64,000 nt of DNA. Origin: Hyphomonas sp. (GTDB lineage Bacteria; Pseudomonadota; Alphaproteobacteria; Caulobacterales; Hyphomonadaceae). Below are positions 50,060 to 56,963 of this stretch, piece by piece. The stretch lies in assembly GCA_020638455.1 (NCBI GenBank), contig JACKIK010000001.1, positions 434,001 through 498,000 of the forward strand. The letters are read 5' to 3'. Position numbers and translations under genes: made by a program. Each line of letters opens with the position of its first letter. The first letter of the stretch is position 1. The notes below the pieces were generated by a model. It worked only from the letters and a program-made list of their open reading frames with translations. It was not told the origin of the DNA and did no database searches.

Positions 50060-51537
50060 GCGTGGGCCTCGACGATGCTGCGGATAGTCGCGACCATCTC
50101 GCCGCGCGGCACTTCCACCTGGCCGGGCCGCGCCTCACGGTATTCCTCGTTCGACTGGATGGCCTTCGCCTTGAGCGCACCCATTTCCAGGTCCTTGATG
50201 GTGACCGTGCCTTTCGCGACTTCATCCTCACCGACGATAACCACGGCGGGAGAATTGCGCCGGTCGGCATATTTCATCTGCGGCCGCATGCCGGAGGCGC
50301 CCATATAGGCTTCGGCGCGGATGCCCGCGCGGCGGAGTTCCGCCGCAATGCCAAGCGCCGTGGACGGATTTTCCTTGTCGAGATTCAGCACCACGACCGG
50401 GCCATCGAGCTTGCTCGTCTCGCCCATGATCTGCAGGGCGGAGGCGAGACGCGAAATGCCGATGGAGAAGCCTGTCGCCGGAACGGTCTCCCCCGTGAAG
50501 CGCGCGACGAGGTCATCATAGCGCCCGCCGCCGCCGATGGAGCCGATACGGTAGGTCTTGCCGTCTTCGCCGGTCACTTCGCGCAGCAGTTCGGCCTCAT
50601 AGACGGGGCCCGTATAGTATTCGAGACCGCGCACGACCGAGGGGTCGATCACGACATCGCCTTCCGGCGCGCCGAGGGCATCGAGGGCGAGCGCGATGGC
50701 TTCCAGTTCGGCTAGGCCGGCCTTGCCTTCTTCGGTGCTACCCGTCGCTTTCGACAGGTTCGCCAGCGTTTCCGCGCGCGTCTTCGCGCCGGCTTCGGCG
50801 AAGGCGAGCACGGCCTTCACTTCCGCGGCACCAAGTCCGGCGCCTTTGGTGAAGTCGCCGCTCTCATCCATGCGGCCCTTGCCGAGCAGGTCGGCGACGC
50901 CGTCAGAACCCAGACGATCCAGCTTGTCGAGCGCGCGCAGGATGGCGAGGCGCGTCTCGGCACTTGCCGCGCCGACCCCGTCCAGCACGCCGTTCAGCAG
51001 GCGGCGCGTGTTGACGCGCAGCACGAACTCGCCGGTCTCCATGCCCACTGCGCGCAGCGCTTCGGCGCCCATGGCGATCATTTCGGCGTCGGCATGGAAG
51101 CCCGGCGCGCCGACCGTGTCGGCATCGCACTGCCAGAATTCGCGGAAGCGCCCCGGCCCCGGCTTCTCATTGCGCCAGACAGGCCCCGCCGCATAACGCC
51201 GGAACGGACGGCCAAGCCCCTGCCCGGCCTCCGCCACGAAGCGGGCGAGCGGTGCGGTCAGGTCGTAACGCAGCGATATCCACTGCTCGTCATCGTCCTG
51301 CAGGGAGAAGACGCCTGCATTCGGCCGGTCGGCATCCGGCAGGAACTTGCCGAGGGCATCAGCATATTCGAAGGCGCCTGTATCCAGCGCCTCGAACCCC
51401 CATTGGCGGTAGACGCCGGTGACCGTCTCGACGAGCTGCGCCTGGGCATGGATGAGCGCTTCCCGCTTGTCGGGAAAGCCGCGCGGCTTGCGGGCGAGGT
51501 CCTTGCCTGTGAGGGGCTGGGGGGCTTTGTCGCTCAT
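50056..51537 (-). CDS. hisS: histidyl-tRNA synthetase
   Basis: This is a 493-residue class II synthetase that charges tRNA-His. Motif 1 surrounds DALGKFLPD, motif 2 is GPVWRNEKPGPGRFREFWQCD, the HisA signature is VVRGLEYYTGPVYE and motif 3 is GSIGGGGRYDDLV with ATGFSIGISRL. The C-terminal anticodon-binding domain follows (VVVLNLDKEN onward). The gene leads an operon with hisZ and hisG. A 10-base duplication at the start (ATGAGCGACC twice) places an out-of-frame ATG ten bases upstream of the true one. A histidine-rich leader precedes it. Confidence 0.97.
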   Translation of the reverse strand: MSDKAPQPLTGKDLARKPRGFPDKREALIHAQAQLVETVTGVYRQWGFEALDTGAFEYADALGKFLPDADRPNAGVFSLQDDDEQWISLRYDLTAPLARFVAEAGQGLGRPFRRYAAGPVWRNEKPGPGRFREFWQCDADTVGAPGFHADAEMIAMGAEALRAVGMETGEFVLRVNTRRLLNGVLDGVGAASAETRLAILRALDKLDRLGSDGVADLLGKGRMDESGDFTKGAGLGAAEVKAVLAFAEAGAKTRAETLANLSKATGSTEEGKAGLAELEAIALALDALGAPEGDVVIDPSVVRGLEYYTGPVYEAELLREVTGEDGKTYRIGSIGGGGRYDDLVARFTGETVPATGFSIGISRLASALQIMGETSKLDGPVVVLNLDKENPSTALGIAAELRRAGIRAEAYMGASGMRPQMKYADRRNSPAVVIVGEDEVAKGTVTIKDLEMGALKAKAIQSNEEYREARPGQVEVPRGEMVATIRSIVEAHA

Positions 51538-51612
51538 GGTCGCTCATAGTCCTGTTTGCGCCCCGCATAATCGGTGGCGGCGGGATTGGAAAGGCGACAC
51601 GTCAACGGCGCG

Positions 51613-51705
51613 CGAACCGAGTGAGCGGCCTGCCTCGTCTGGTTCGGTTCTGGAGATGAACACTTTCAGAGGCGCAGCCGGACCGGATCGCGCCTCGCCG
51701 GCGCG
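51613..51705 (-). promoter_or_regulatory. histidine attenuator hairpins upstream of hisS
   Basis: Just after the leader peptide stop, CGCGCC (51705-51700) can pair with GGCGCG (51694-51689). The same bases belong to GAGGCGC (51696-51690), which can instead pair with GCGCCTC (51675-51669), so the two hairpins exclude each other. A further stem CGAACC/GGTTCG lies at 51646-51613. AGTGTTCAT (51664-51656) is complementary to the first nine leader bases. No long T-run follows, so the output step is uncertain. Confidence 0.6.
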
Positions 51706-51744
51706 TCACGAATGGTGGTAATGGTGGTGCAGTGCAGTGTTCAT
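51706..51744 (-). CDS. hisL: histidine-rich leader peptide
   Basis: A 13-codon frame encodes MNTALHHHYHHS and then TGA. Five of the twelve residues are histidine, in the run CAC CAC CAT TAC CAC CAT. This is the classic form of an amino-acid attenuator leader, where ribosome stalling at scarce charged tRNA-His switches downstream RNA folding. It lies about 170 bases upstream of hisS, the first gene of the hisS-hisZ-hisG operon. The predicted promoter puts the transcript start within one or two bases of the ATG, so the leader is probably translated without a 5' untranslated region. Confidence 0.8.
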   Translation of the reverse strand: MNTALHHHYHHS

Positions 51745-51752
51745 TACGGCAG

Positions 51753-51781
51753 CGGATACGGGGGCACCCGCTGAAAGTCAA
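51753..51781 (-). promoter_or_regulatory. promoter of the his leader and hisS operon
   Basis: Read leftward, TTGACT (51781-51776) and TATCCG (51758-51753) are separated by exactly 17 bases. The expected start point, six to eight bases beyond the -10, falls at about 51745-51747, touching the leader ATG at 51744. The promoter lies between the thioesterase stop at 51807 and the leader. Confidence 0.6.
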
Positions 51782-51806
51782 CCGGGGCTCGCCGTCGCTG
51801 AACCGG

Positions 51807-52259
51807 TCAGCCCCGGCCGGGCATGCCTTCCCGGCGCTCGATCACCTTGAAGATGCCGGTGCCCCGCATCAGCAGCTTGTCGCCGGTCCAGATCTTTCCC
51901 TCGACCGTGAAGATGTCGTCCTGCCGGCCGATGACCCGGCCCTTGCCTTCAATGAAGCTGTGCATCGGGGCGCCGGAGAGAAAGTCGCACATCAGGCGGA
52001 CGGTGACCCACCACGTATCCTCGTTCTTTTCCACCGCCGCGCCCCAGGCCATGTCGGCAAAGGTCATCAGCATGCCGCCATGGGCGTTCAGCATGCCGTT
52101 GGTGTGGTGCTCCTCCACCCGGAAGGCGCGGGTCAGGCCCGTCCCGTCGCGCTTCTCGAACAGGGGGCCGATCTGGCGGCCGAAGCCCCGGTGCCAGGGC
52201 AGCATCTGGTAGCCCGCGGGCAGGTCGAAGGTCTGGTTGCGTGTCAGGTCATCGGTCAT
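51807..52259 (-). CDS. PaaI-family hotdog thioesterase
   Basis: This is a 150-residue hotdog-fold thioesterase. The catalytic-loop signature is TNGMLNAHGGMLMTFADMAWG, in which Asn, His-Gly-Gly and the Asp on the central helix correspond to the PaaI/4HBT group. WVTVRLMCDFLSGAP and GRVIGRQDDIFTVEGKI complete the sheet. It hydrolyses an acyl-CoA, probably aromatic or medium-chain; the exact substrate is unknown. The ATG at 52259 gives the usual length. It is divergent from the phospholipase-like gene. Confidence 0.88.
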   Translation of the reverse strand: MTDDLTRNQTFDLPAGYQMLPWHRGFGRQIGPLFEKRDGTGLTRAFRVEEHHTNGMLNAHGGMLMTFADMAWGAAVEKNEDTWWVTVRLMCDFLSGAPMHSFIEGKGRVIGRQDDIFTVEGKIWTGDKLLMRGTGIFKVIERREGMPGRG

Positions 52260-52353
52260 GCAAGCGCCATAGCGCCGCGCCGGGCCCTGCACCAGCCCCC
52301 GTGTTCGCAGCAAATCGCTTGCACGCGGGATTTCCTGTGGCAGGATTCGATCC

Positions 52354-53145
52354 ATGCTCCGCCGCCCGATCCCCCGCCTGATCCCGGGCCTGCTTGCAGG
52401 CGCTGTGCTCCTGCCCGCCGCAGCCGATCCTGCCTCGCCGCTCGACTCGCCGGCGATTGCCGCTGCGCTCAACTCGGCAAGCTCGCCGCTGGATGCCTGC
52501 GGTGGAGAGGACATTCTCGACACCGCCGTACCGGACGGGATCTTCCTTCAGGCGTGCCGGCTGCACGATGCCTGTTACCGCTCCGGGGCGCTCGACCAGG
52601 GGGCGTGTGACCGCCTGTTCCTCGACCGGATGCAGGCGGCCTGCGACGAATCCTTCGACACCTACGAGAAGCCGCTGATCCATGCGGCATGCCGGCTGGG
52701 CGCGGCGGCTTATTATGAGGCCGTGAACTCCCGGTTTGGCGCCATGCTGTATCCGAACGGCCGCACCGACGGCGAGCTGCTGAACAGTCTGCAGACACGC
52801 CTTGATGAGGCGGACGGCTCGGACGAACTGCGCGTGTGCAGCGATGTTGCCAATACGTCGAACCGGAAACTCCGCTACCAGCTCGTTCTGCATGGCTCCG
52901 ATGGCGAATGGGTCGATACGGCACCGATGCTCGGGAAGGTTTCGCTCAATCCCGGCAAGGTCCGGAAAGTCTGCGTTGATACAGACAACGCACCCTGGGC
53001 AAGCTGGGACTCGCTGGGCCCCGCCTATTCCATCACATTGCTGGCCGACGACCCCGACCGGCTGACCCCGTTCGGAGACCTCATCCCGCTCGACCGGCTC
53101 GACTGCGACAAGGCCAGCGGTGAGTGCCGCCACGCCGCACCGTGA
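52354..53145 (+). CDS. secreted phospholipase A2-like protein
   Basis: This is a 263-residue exported protein (signal peptide RLIPGLLAGAVLLPAAA). The segment CRLHDACYRSG, with His71-Asp72 flanked by cysteines, matches the catalytic C-x2-H-D-x-C core of phospholipase A2. LDACGGEDI before it and more cysteines after it would form the disulfides. The calcium loop of animal enzymes is not evident, as in some prokaryotic members. A second domain (residues 150-263) contains a beta pattern with two cysteine pairs. The stop overlaps the start of the cytochrome gene (TGATG). Confidence 0.65.
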   Translation: MLRRPIPRLIPGLLAGAVLLPAAADPASPLDSPAIAAALNSASSPLDACGGEDILDTAVPDGIFLQACRLHDACYRSGALDQGACDRLFLDRMQAACDESFDTYEKPLIHAACRLGAAAYYEAVNSRFGAMLYPNGRTDGELLNSLQTRLDEADGSDELRVCSDVANTSNRKLRYQLVLHGSDGEWVDTAPMLGKVSLNPGKVRKVCVDTDNAPWASWDSLGPAYSITLLADDPDRLTPFGDLIPLDRLDCDKASGECRHAAP

Positions 53146-54164
53146 TGCCCCCGCAATCGCAGCATCTCAGACCGGCGAAAGCGCGCCGGATCGTGCAGCT
53201 TCTGGCCGCAACCGTCCTGCTGGTTACCAGCGCGGCCTGTGGCCGGCACAGCGCGGATATCTCCCGTTCTGACAAGGCCGAAACGCCGGCCGTGGCAGAG
53301 GCATGGCCGCAACCCGATCCCGCGGCGCTTGAAGACAGCCCGCGGAAGCAGGAAGTCCTGTATGGCGAGGCGCTGATCCGGCGCACCTACGCCTATCTGG
53401 GGCCGGATGTAGCCGACGCCGAAATGCGTTTTGCGGGCAATCATCTTGCCTGCGGGTCCTGCCATCTCGATGCCGGCCGCAAGCGCTATGGGCTGTCCTT
53501 TATCGGCGTCGCGGGCGCCTATCCGCGCGACATGGCGCGGGAGAACGAAGTCCGGACGCTGGCGCAGCGGATCAATGGCTGCTTCGAGCGCAGTATGAAC
53601 GGGCGCGCGTTGCCGGAGGAGTCTCCCGAAATGGCGGCGATGATCGCCTATATCGGGTTTCTCAGCGAGCAGGCGCCGGCCGGCCTCGACGGGCGCGGGG
53701 CGCCGGCGCTCACCCTGATGGACCGGGCGGCCGACCCGGTGCGCGGCGCTGCGGTCTTCGCGGCCAATTGCGCGTCGTGCCATGGCGCAGATGGCCTCGG
53801 CAAAGCGCTGGAGGGTGGCGGGCCGGGCTATGAGTATCCGCCGCTCTGGGGACCCGACAGTTTCAATACCGGTGCCGGCATGCACCGGATCATCAAGTCG
53901 GCCGGCTTCATCCGTGCCAACATGCCGTTCGGGGTGACCTTTGATGCGCCCACCCTGACGGAGGAAGAGGCCTTCGACGTCGCCGCCTACATCAATGTCC
54001 AGGCCCGGCCTGAGAAGAGCGGCCTCGATGCGGACTATCCGGACCGGACGCGCAAGCCGGTCGATGCGCCCTTCCCGCCCTATGCGGACGGCTTCTCTCA
54101 GGAGCAGCACACATTCGGCCCATGGAAGCCGATCGAAGCGGCCCGGAAAGTCGGCGCGCCCTAG
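53145..54164 (+). CDS. TsdA-like dihaem cytochrome c lipoprotein
   Basis: This is a 339-residue lipoprotein (lipobox TSAAC, Cys32) with two haem c sites, C103-GSC-H107 and C208-ASC-H212. Around the first site, LDAGRKRYGLSFIGV, AQRINGCFERSMNGRALP and AAMIAYIGFLS closely follow thiosulfate dehydrogenase TsdA. Cys146 in INGCFERS matches the TsdA cysteine that ligates haem 1. TsdA couples two thiosulfates to tetrathionate in the periplasm. The ATG at 53145 overlaps the phospholipase-like stop. The gene ends in CTAG shared with the convergent rubredoxin stop. Confidence 0.85.
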   Translation: MPPQSQHLRPAKARRIVQLLAATVLLVTSAACGRHSADISRSDKAETPAVAEAWPQPDPAALEDSPRKQEVLYGEALIRRTYAYLGPDVADAEMRFAGNHLACGSCHLDAGRKRYGLSFIGVAGAYPRDMARENEVRTLAQRINGCFERSMNGRALPEESPEMAAMIAYIGFLSEQAPAGLDGRGAPALTLMDRAADPVRGAAVFAANCASCHGADGLGKALEGGGPGYEYPPLWGPDSFNTGAGMHRIIKSAGFIRANMPFGVTFDAPTLTEEEAFDVAAYINVQARPEKSGLDADYPDRTRKPVDAPFPPYADGFSQEQHTFGPWKPIEAARKVGAP

Positions 54165-54340
54165 AGCTCGATCATGTCGAAGTCGGATTTCGGCGTGCCG
54201 CAAAGAGGGCAGACCCAGTCGTCCGGAATGTCCGCCCAGCGCGTACCGGGCGCGAGACCGTCATTCCGGTCGCCCTTTTCCTCTTCGTAGATGTAGCCGC
54301 ATGTCCGGCACTGCCAGACCTTGAACGGTTCCTCGCTCAT
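54161..54340 (-). CDS. rubredoxin
   Basis: This is a 59-residue rubredoxin with the iron ligands in two knuckles, CRTCGYIY (Cys11, Cys14) and CPLCGTPK (Cys44, Cys47). The aromatic core WADIPDDWVCP is present. It is a one-electron carrier in the cytoplasm. AGGAGGGGGAA precedes the ATG. The ATG overlaps the stop of the TetR gene (54337-54340), so the regulator and the rubredoxin are cotranslated. The P450 gene is divergent next to them, which suggests that the rubredoxin may supply electrons to that or a related oxygenase. Confidence 0.93.
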   Translation of the reverse strand: MSEEPFKVWQCRTCGYIYEEEKGDRNDGLAPGTRWADIPDDWVCPLCGTPKSDFDMIEL

Positions 54341-54996
54341 TTCCCCCTCCTGTGTTCCTGTTCAGGCGCCAGCCGCGCGCGCAGGGATGCAATCAGCGCA
54401 TCGCGGATCGGCGCAATATCGGTTTCCGGGTCGATCAGCGCCTGCATCCTTATGCCCATCAGGGAACAGCCCGTCATCAGGGCCATCGCGTCGGCATCTG
54501 TGTCCTTGCGGATATCGCCGGCGACCTGCCCGCGTTCGATGATGGTGCGGATCAGCACGCGTTCCAGTTCGTGCGACTCGGCAAAGGCTTCGCGGGTGTC
54601 GGACTGGTCGGCCACCGACCCTGCCAGCAGCATGTAATAGGCCTTCGCCTCGTCATGCCGGTCGAGCCCCTGACAGTGGAGCGCGACGAAGGCGCAAAGG
54701 GCCGAGAGGCCGTCCATTTCCGCAACGTGGTCGCGGTCCAGCGCTTCGTCCTGCCAGGTGTGCAGGTAGGCGATCAGGCTGCGGATCAGGCCGTCCTTGG
54801 AGCCGAAACGCTGGGTGACGAGGCCGCGGGAATAGCCCGCCGCTCGCCCGATGGCCTCGAACGTAGCGGCCGAGACCCCCTGCTCCGAGACGACGCGAAG
54901 GGTCGCCTCAAGCAGCTCGCGCTCCGACCGGTCGCGCCGCTCGGCCTGTGTCAGGCGCGGGGGGGAAGTGGCGGAGGGAGTCGCGACGTCAGCCAT
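54337..54996 (-). CDS. TetR/AcrR family transcriptional regulator
   Basis: This is a 219-residue regulator. After a Thr/Ser/Pro-rich lead, residues about 22-70 form the helix-turn-helix (LLEATLRVVSEQGVSAATFEAIGRAAGYSRGLVTQRFGSKDGLI), where TFEAIGRAAG and the GLVTQRFGSK helix are standard. The C-terminal helices form the ligand pocket. The ATG at 54996 is preferred over 55011. It shares a transcript with the rubredoxin gene and a divergent promoter region with the cytochrome P450, which it probably controls in response to a hydrophobic substrate. Confidence 0.88.
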   Translation of the reverse strand: MADVATPSATSPPRLTQAERRDRSERELLEATLRVVSEQGVSAATFEAIGRAAGYSRGLVTQRFGSKDGLIRSLIAYLHTWQDEALDRDHVAEMDGLSALCAFVALHCQGLDRHDEAKAYYMLLAGSVADQSDTREAFAESHELERVLIRTIIERGQVAGDIRKDTDADAMALMTGCSLMGIRMQALIDPETDIAPIRDALIASLRARLAPEQEHRRGK

Positions 54997-55095
54997 TTTT
55001 CCGCGTAACATATTTGTTGGCCGTATAGCAAGTATATGCTAGTCGTCTCGCAAAGGACGCACTTTCCCCAAGACGCCCGAACCCCGGAGGACCGC
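54997..55095. promoter_or_regulatory. divergent TetR/P450 control region
   Basis: This 99-base AT-richer region separates the two divergent starts. A short inverted repeat TAGCA/TGCTA (about 55027-55042, inside TATAGCAAGTATATGCTAG) lies in the middle and is the best candidate operator. CGGAGG just before the P450 ATG is its ribosome-binding site. The -35 and -10 elements cannot be fixed with confidence. Confidence 0.4.
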
Positions 55096-56370
55096 ATGAC
55101 CATACCCACAGAAATCGCTGACGCTGTTGTCGACCCCAAAGCCTATGCGGACTGGTACAGGTCTCACGAGGCCTTTGCATGGCTGCGCAACAATGCGCCG
55201 CTGGACGTGGCCGAAGTCGAGGGTTTCGATCCTTTCTGGGTGGTCAGCAAGCATGCCGACATTCTCAACGTCGAGCGCCAGAACGACCTCTTCCACAATG
55301 AGGACCGCTCCGCGACGCTGACGACGATCGAGGCGGACCAGAAGGTGCGCGCACTGATGGGCGGGTCGCCCAACCTGCTGCGCTCGCTCGTGCAGATGGA
55401 TAATCCGGACCACATGCAGTATCGCCGCCTGACGCAGGGCTGGTTCATGCCGCAGAACCTGCGCAAGCTGGAGGACCGCATCCGCGAGATCGCCCGGAAG
55501 TTCATCGACAAGATGGCCGAGACGGGCGGCGAATGCGATTTCGCCAAGGATGTCGCCTTCCTGTACCCGCTGCATGTGATCATGAACGTGATCGGCGTGC
55601 CGGAGGAGGACGAGCCGCGCATGCTGAAACTGACGCAGGAGATTTTCGGCGCCCAGGATCCGGACCAGAACCGTTCCGGCCAGTCGATTGCGGACACGGA
55701 ACTGGGGATCGCCAGCATCCGCGAAACCGTCGCCGACTTCTTCGAATATTTCGCCGCGGTGACCGAAGACCGGCGGAAATGCCCGCGCGAGGACCTCGCC
55801 AGCGTGATCGCCAATGGCACGGTGTATGACAAGCCGCTCGGCCATCTCGAGGCGATGAGCTATTACATCATCGCCGCAACGGCCGGCCACGACACGACCT
55901 CGAACACGACCGCGGGCGCCCTTTGGGCACTGGCCGAGAACCAGGACGAGTTCCGCAGGCTGAAGGATGACCTGTCGATGATCCCGTCCATGGTGGAGGA
56001 ATCGATCCGGTGGGAAACGCCGGTGAAGCACTTCATGCGCACAGCGACGGCCGACACCGAACTGGCCGGCAAGCAGATCAAAAAGAATGACTGGCTGTTC
56101 CTCGCCTATCCGTCCGGCAACCGCGACGAGGACGTGTTCGACGATCCGTACACGTTCAAGATCGACCGCTCGCCCAACAAGCATGTCGCCTTCGGCTATG
56201 GTGCGCATGTCTGCCTCGGCCAGCATCTGGGCCGGATGGAAATGCGCATCCTGTGGGAGGAGCTGCTGCCACGCCTGCAGTCCGTCGAACTCAACGGCAC
56301 GCCGACGCGCGTGCAGGCGAACTTCGTGTGCGGGCCGAAATCGATCCCGATCAGGTTCAGGATGCACTGA
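55096..56370 (+). CDS. cytochrome P450
   Basis: This is a 424-residue soluble bacterial P450. The I-helix oxygen-binding motif is AATAGHDTTSNT, the K-helix ExxR is ESIRWE and the haem loop is FGYGAHVCLGQHLGRMEM with the thiolate cysteine. The sequence is of the class I type needing a separate ferredoxin and reductase, and neither gene is adjacent. The rubredoxin next door may substitute. The substrate is probably a terpene, steroid or fatty acid, but this cannot be decided. CGGAGG precedes the ATG. Confidence 0.93.
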   Translation: MTIPTEIADAVVDPKAYADWYRSHEAFAWLRNNAPLDVAEVEGFDPFWVVSKHADILNVERQNDLFHNEDRSATLTTIEADQKVRALMGGSPNLLRSLVQMDNPDHMQYRRLTQGWFMPQNLRKLEDRIREIARKFIDKMAETGGECDFAKDVAFLYPLHVIMNVIGVPEEDEPRMLKLTQEIFGAQDPDQNRSGQSIADTELGIASIRETVADFFEYFAAVTEDRRKCPREDLASVIANGTVYDKPLGHLEAMSYYIIAATAGHDTTSNTTAGALWALAENQDEFRRLKDDLSMIPSMVEESIRWETPVKHFMRTATADTELAGKQIKKNDWLFLAYPSGNRDEDVFDDPYTFKIDRSPNKHVAFGYGAHVCLGQHLGRMEMRILWEELLPRLQSVELNGTPTRVQANFVCGPKSIPIRFRMH

Positions 56371-56448
56371 AGCAGGATTGCCCCAGCACGTGCGACGCCC
56401 GTGAAGGCGCTTGGAGGGGGAGCTGGATTTTCGGGGTGGGGATTTGCG

Positions 56449-56862
56449 TCAGGTTTCGGGCGCGGGCAGGCCCATTATCCGCTCATCCCGGCGAAAGCCG
56501 GGATCCAGAGCGACGGGCATCGGGCTATGTGGCTCTGGGCCCCGGCTTTCGCCGGGGTGAGCGGCGAAAAGAGAGTCGCTCGCATAGCGGGGCTCAAGCA
56601 GCTCGCCAGACAAGGCGGCGGCGATGCGTTTGTTGGGGTGCAGGGCGGGCCGGACCAGTGCTTGCTCGGACTTCTGGTTTGCGATCCAGTCGATGGAGGC
56701 AATGAAGACGCGGCCGCAGGGGGTGACGCTCCAGTGGTATTGCGTGCCCTTTCCATAGGTGGCGCGGACCCAGGCGCGCAGCATCAGGATCTGCAGCCAG
56801 ATCAATGGCCAGACCGGCACGAGGTGCACGGGAAATCCGGGAGGAGGAGAGAGCAGCGACAT
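56449..56862 (-). CDS. small hypothetical protein with repeat-derived C-terminus
   Basis: This is a 137-residue reading frame. The first 65 residues have a hydrophobic anchor (VWPLIWLQILMLRAWVRA) followed by TYGKGTQYHWSVTPCGRVFIASIDW, which looks like a genuine conserved protein. From about residue 100 to 128 the frame runs through the dispersed palindromic repeat (56479-56564) and gives the HPGESRGPEP string typical of that element. The repeat has therefore probably inserted at the 3' end and replaced the native tail. I do not know the function. Confidence 0.6.
   Translation of the reverse strand: MSLLSPPPGFPVHLVPVWPLIWLQILMLRAWVRATYGKGTQYHWSVTPCGRVFIASIDWIANQKSEQALVRPALHPNKRIAAALSGELLEPRYASDSLFAAHPGESRGPEPHSPMPVALDPGFRRDERIMGLPAPET
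56479..56564. repeat. palindromic dispersed repeat, copy 2
   Basis: Arms of 24 bases (56479-56502 and 56541-56564) are inverted copies with one mismatch, 38 bases apart. They are nearly identical to the arms at 18794-18886, and GGCTCTGGG before the right arm resembles the other copy. It lies inside the 3' part of the small hypothetical gene. Confidence 0.8.
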
Positions 56863-56963
56863 TGCGCAAGGATACGCCCGGTTCCGGGGGTGTTGGATGG
56901 ATTTATTTTTGCGCGCGCATTTGCTGCAGGTTCAGGAGAAAAGGCCGGGGACAGCCTCGTCCG

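Noticed and set aside
55039..56367. 442-codon frame antisense to the P450
   Set aside because: Exact mirror of a gene carrying all P450 motifs.
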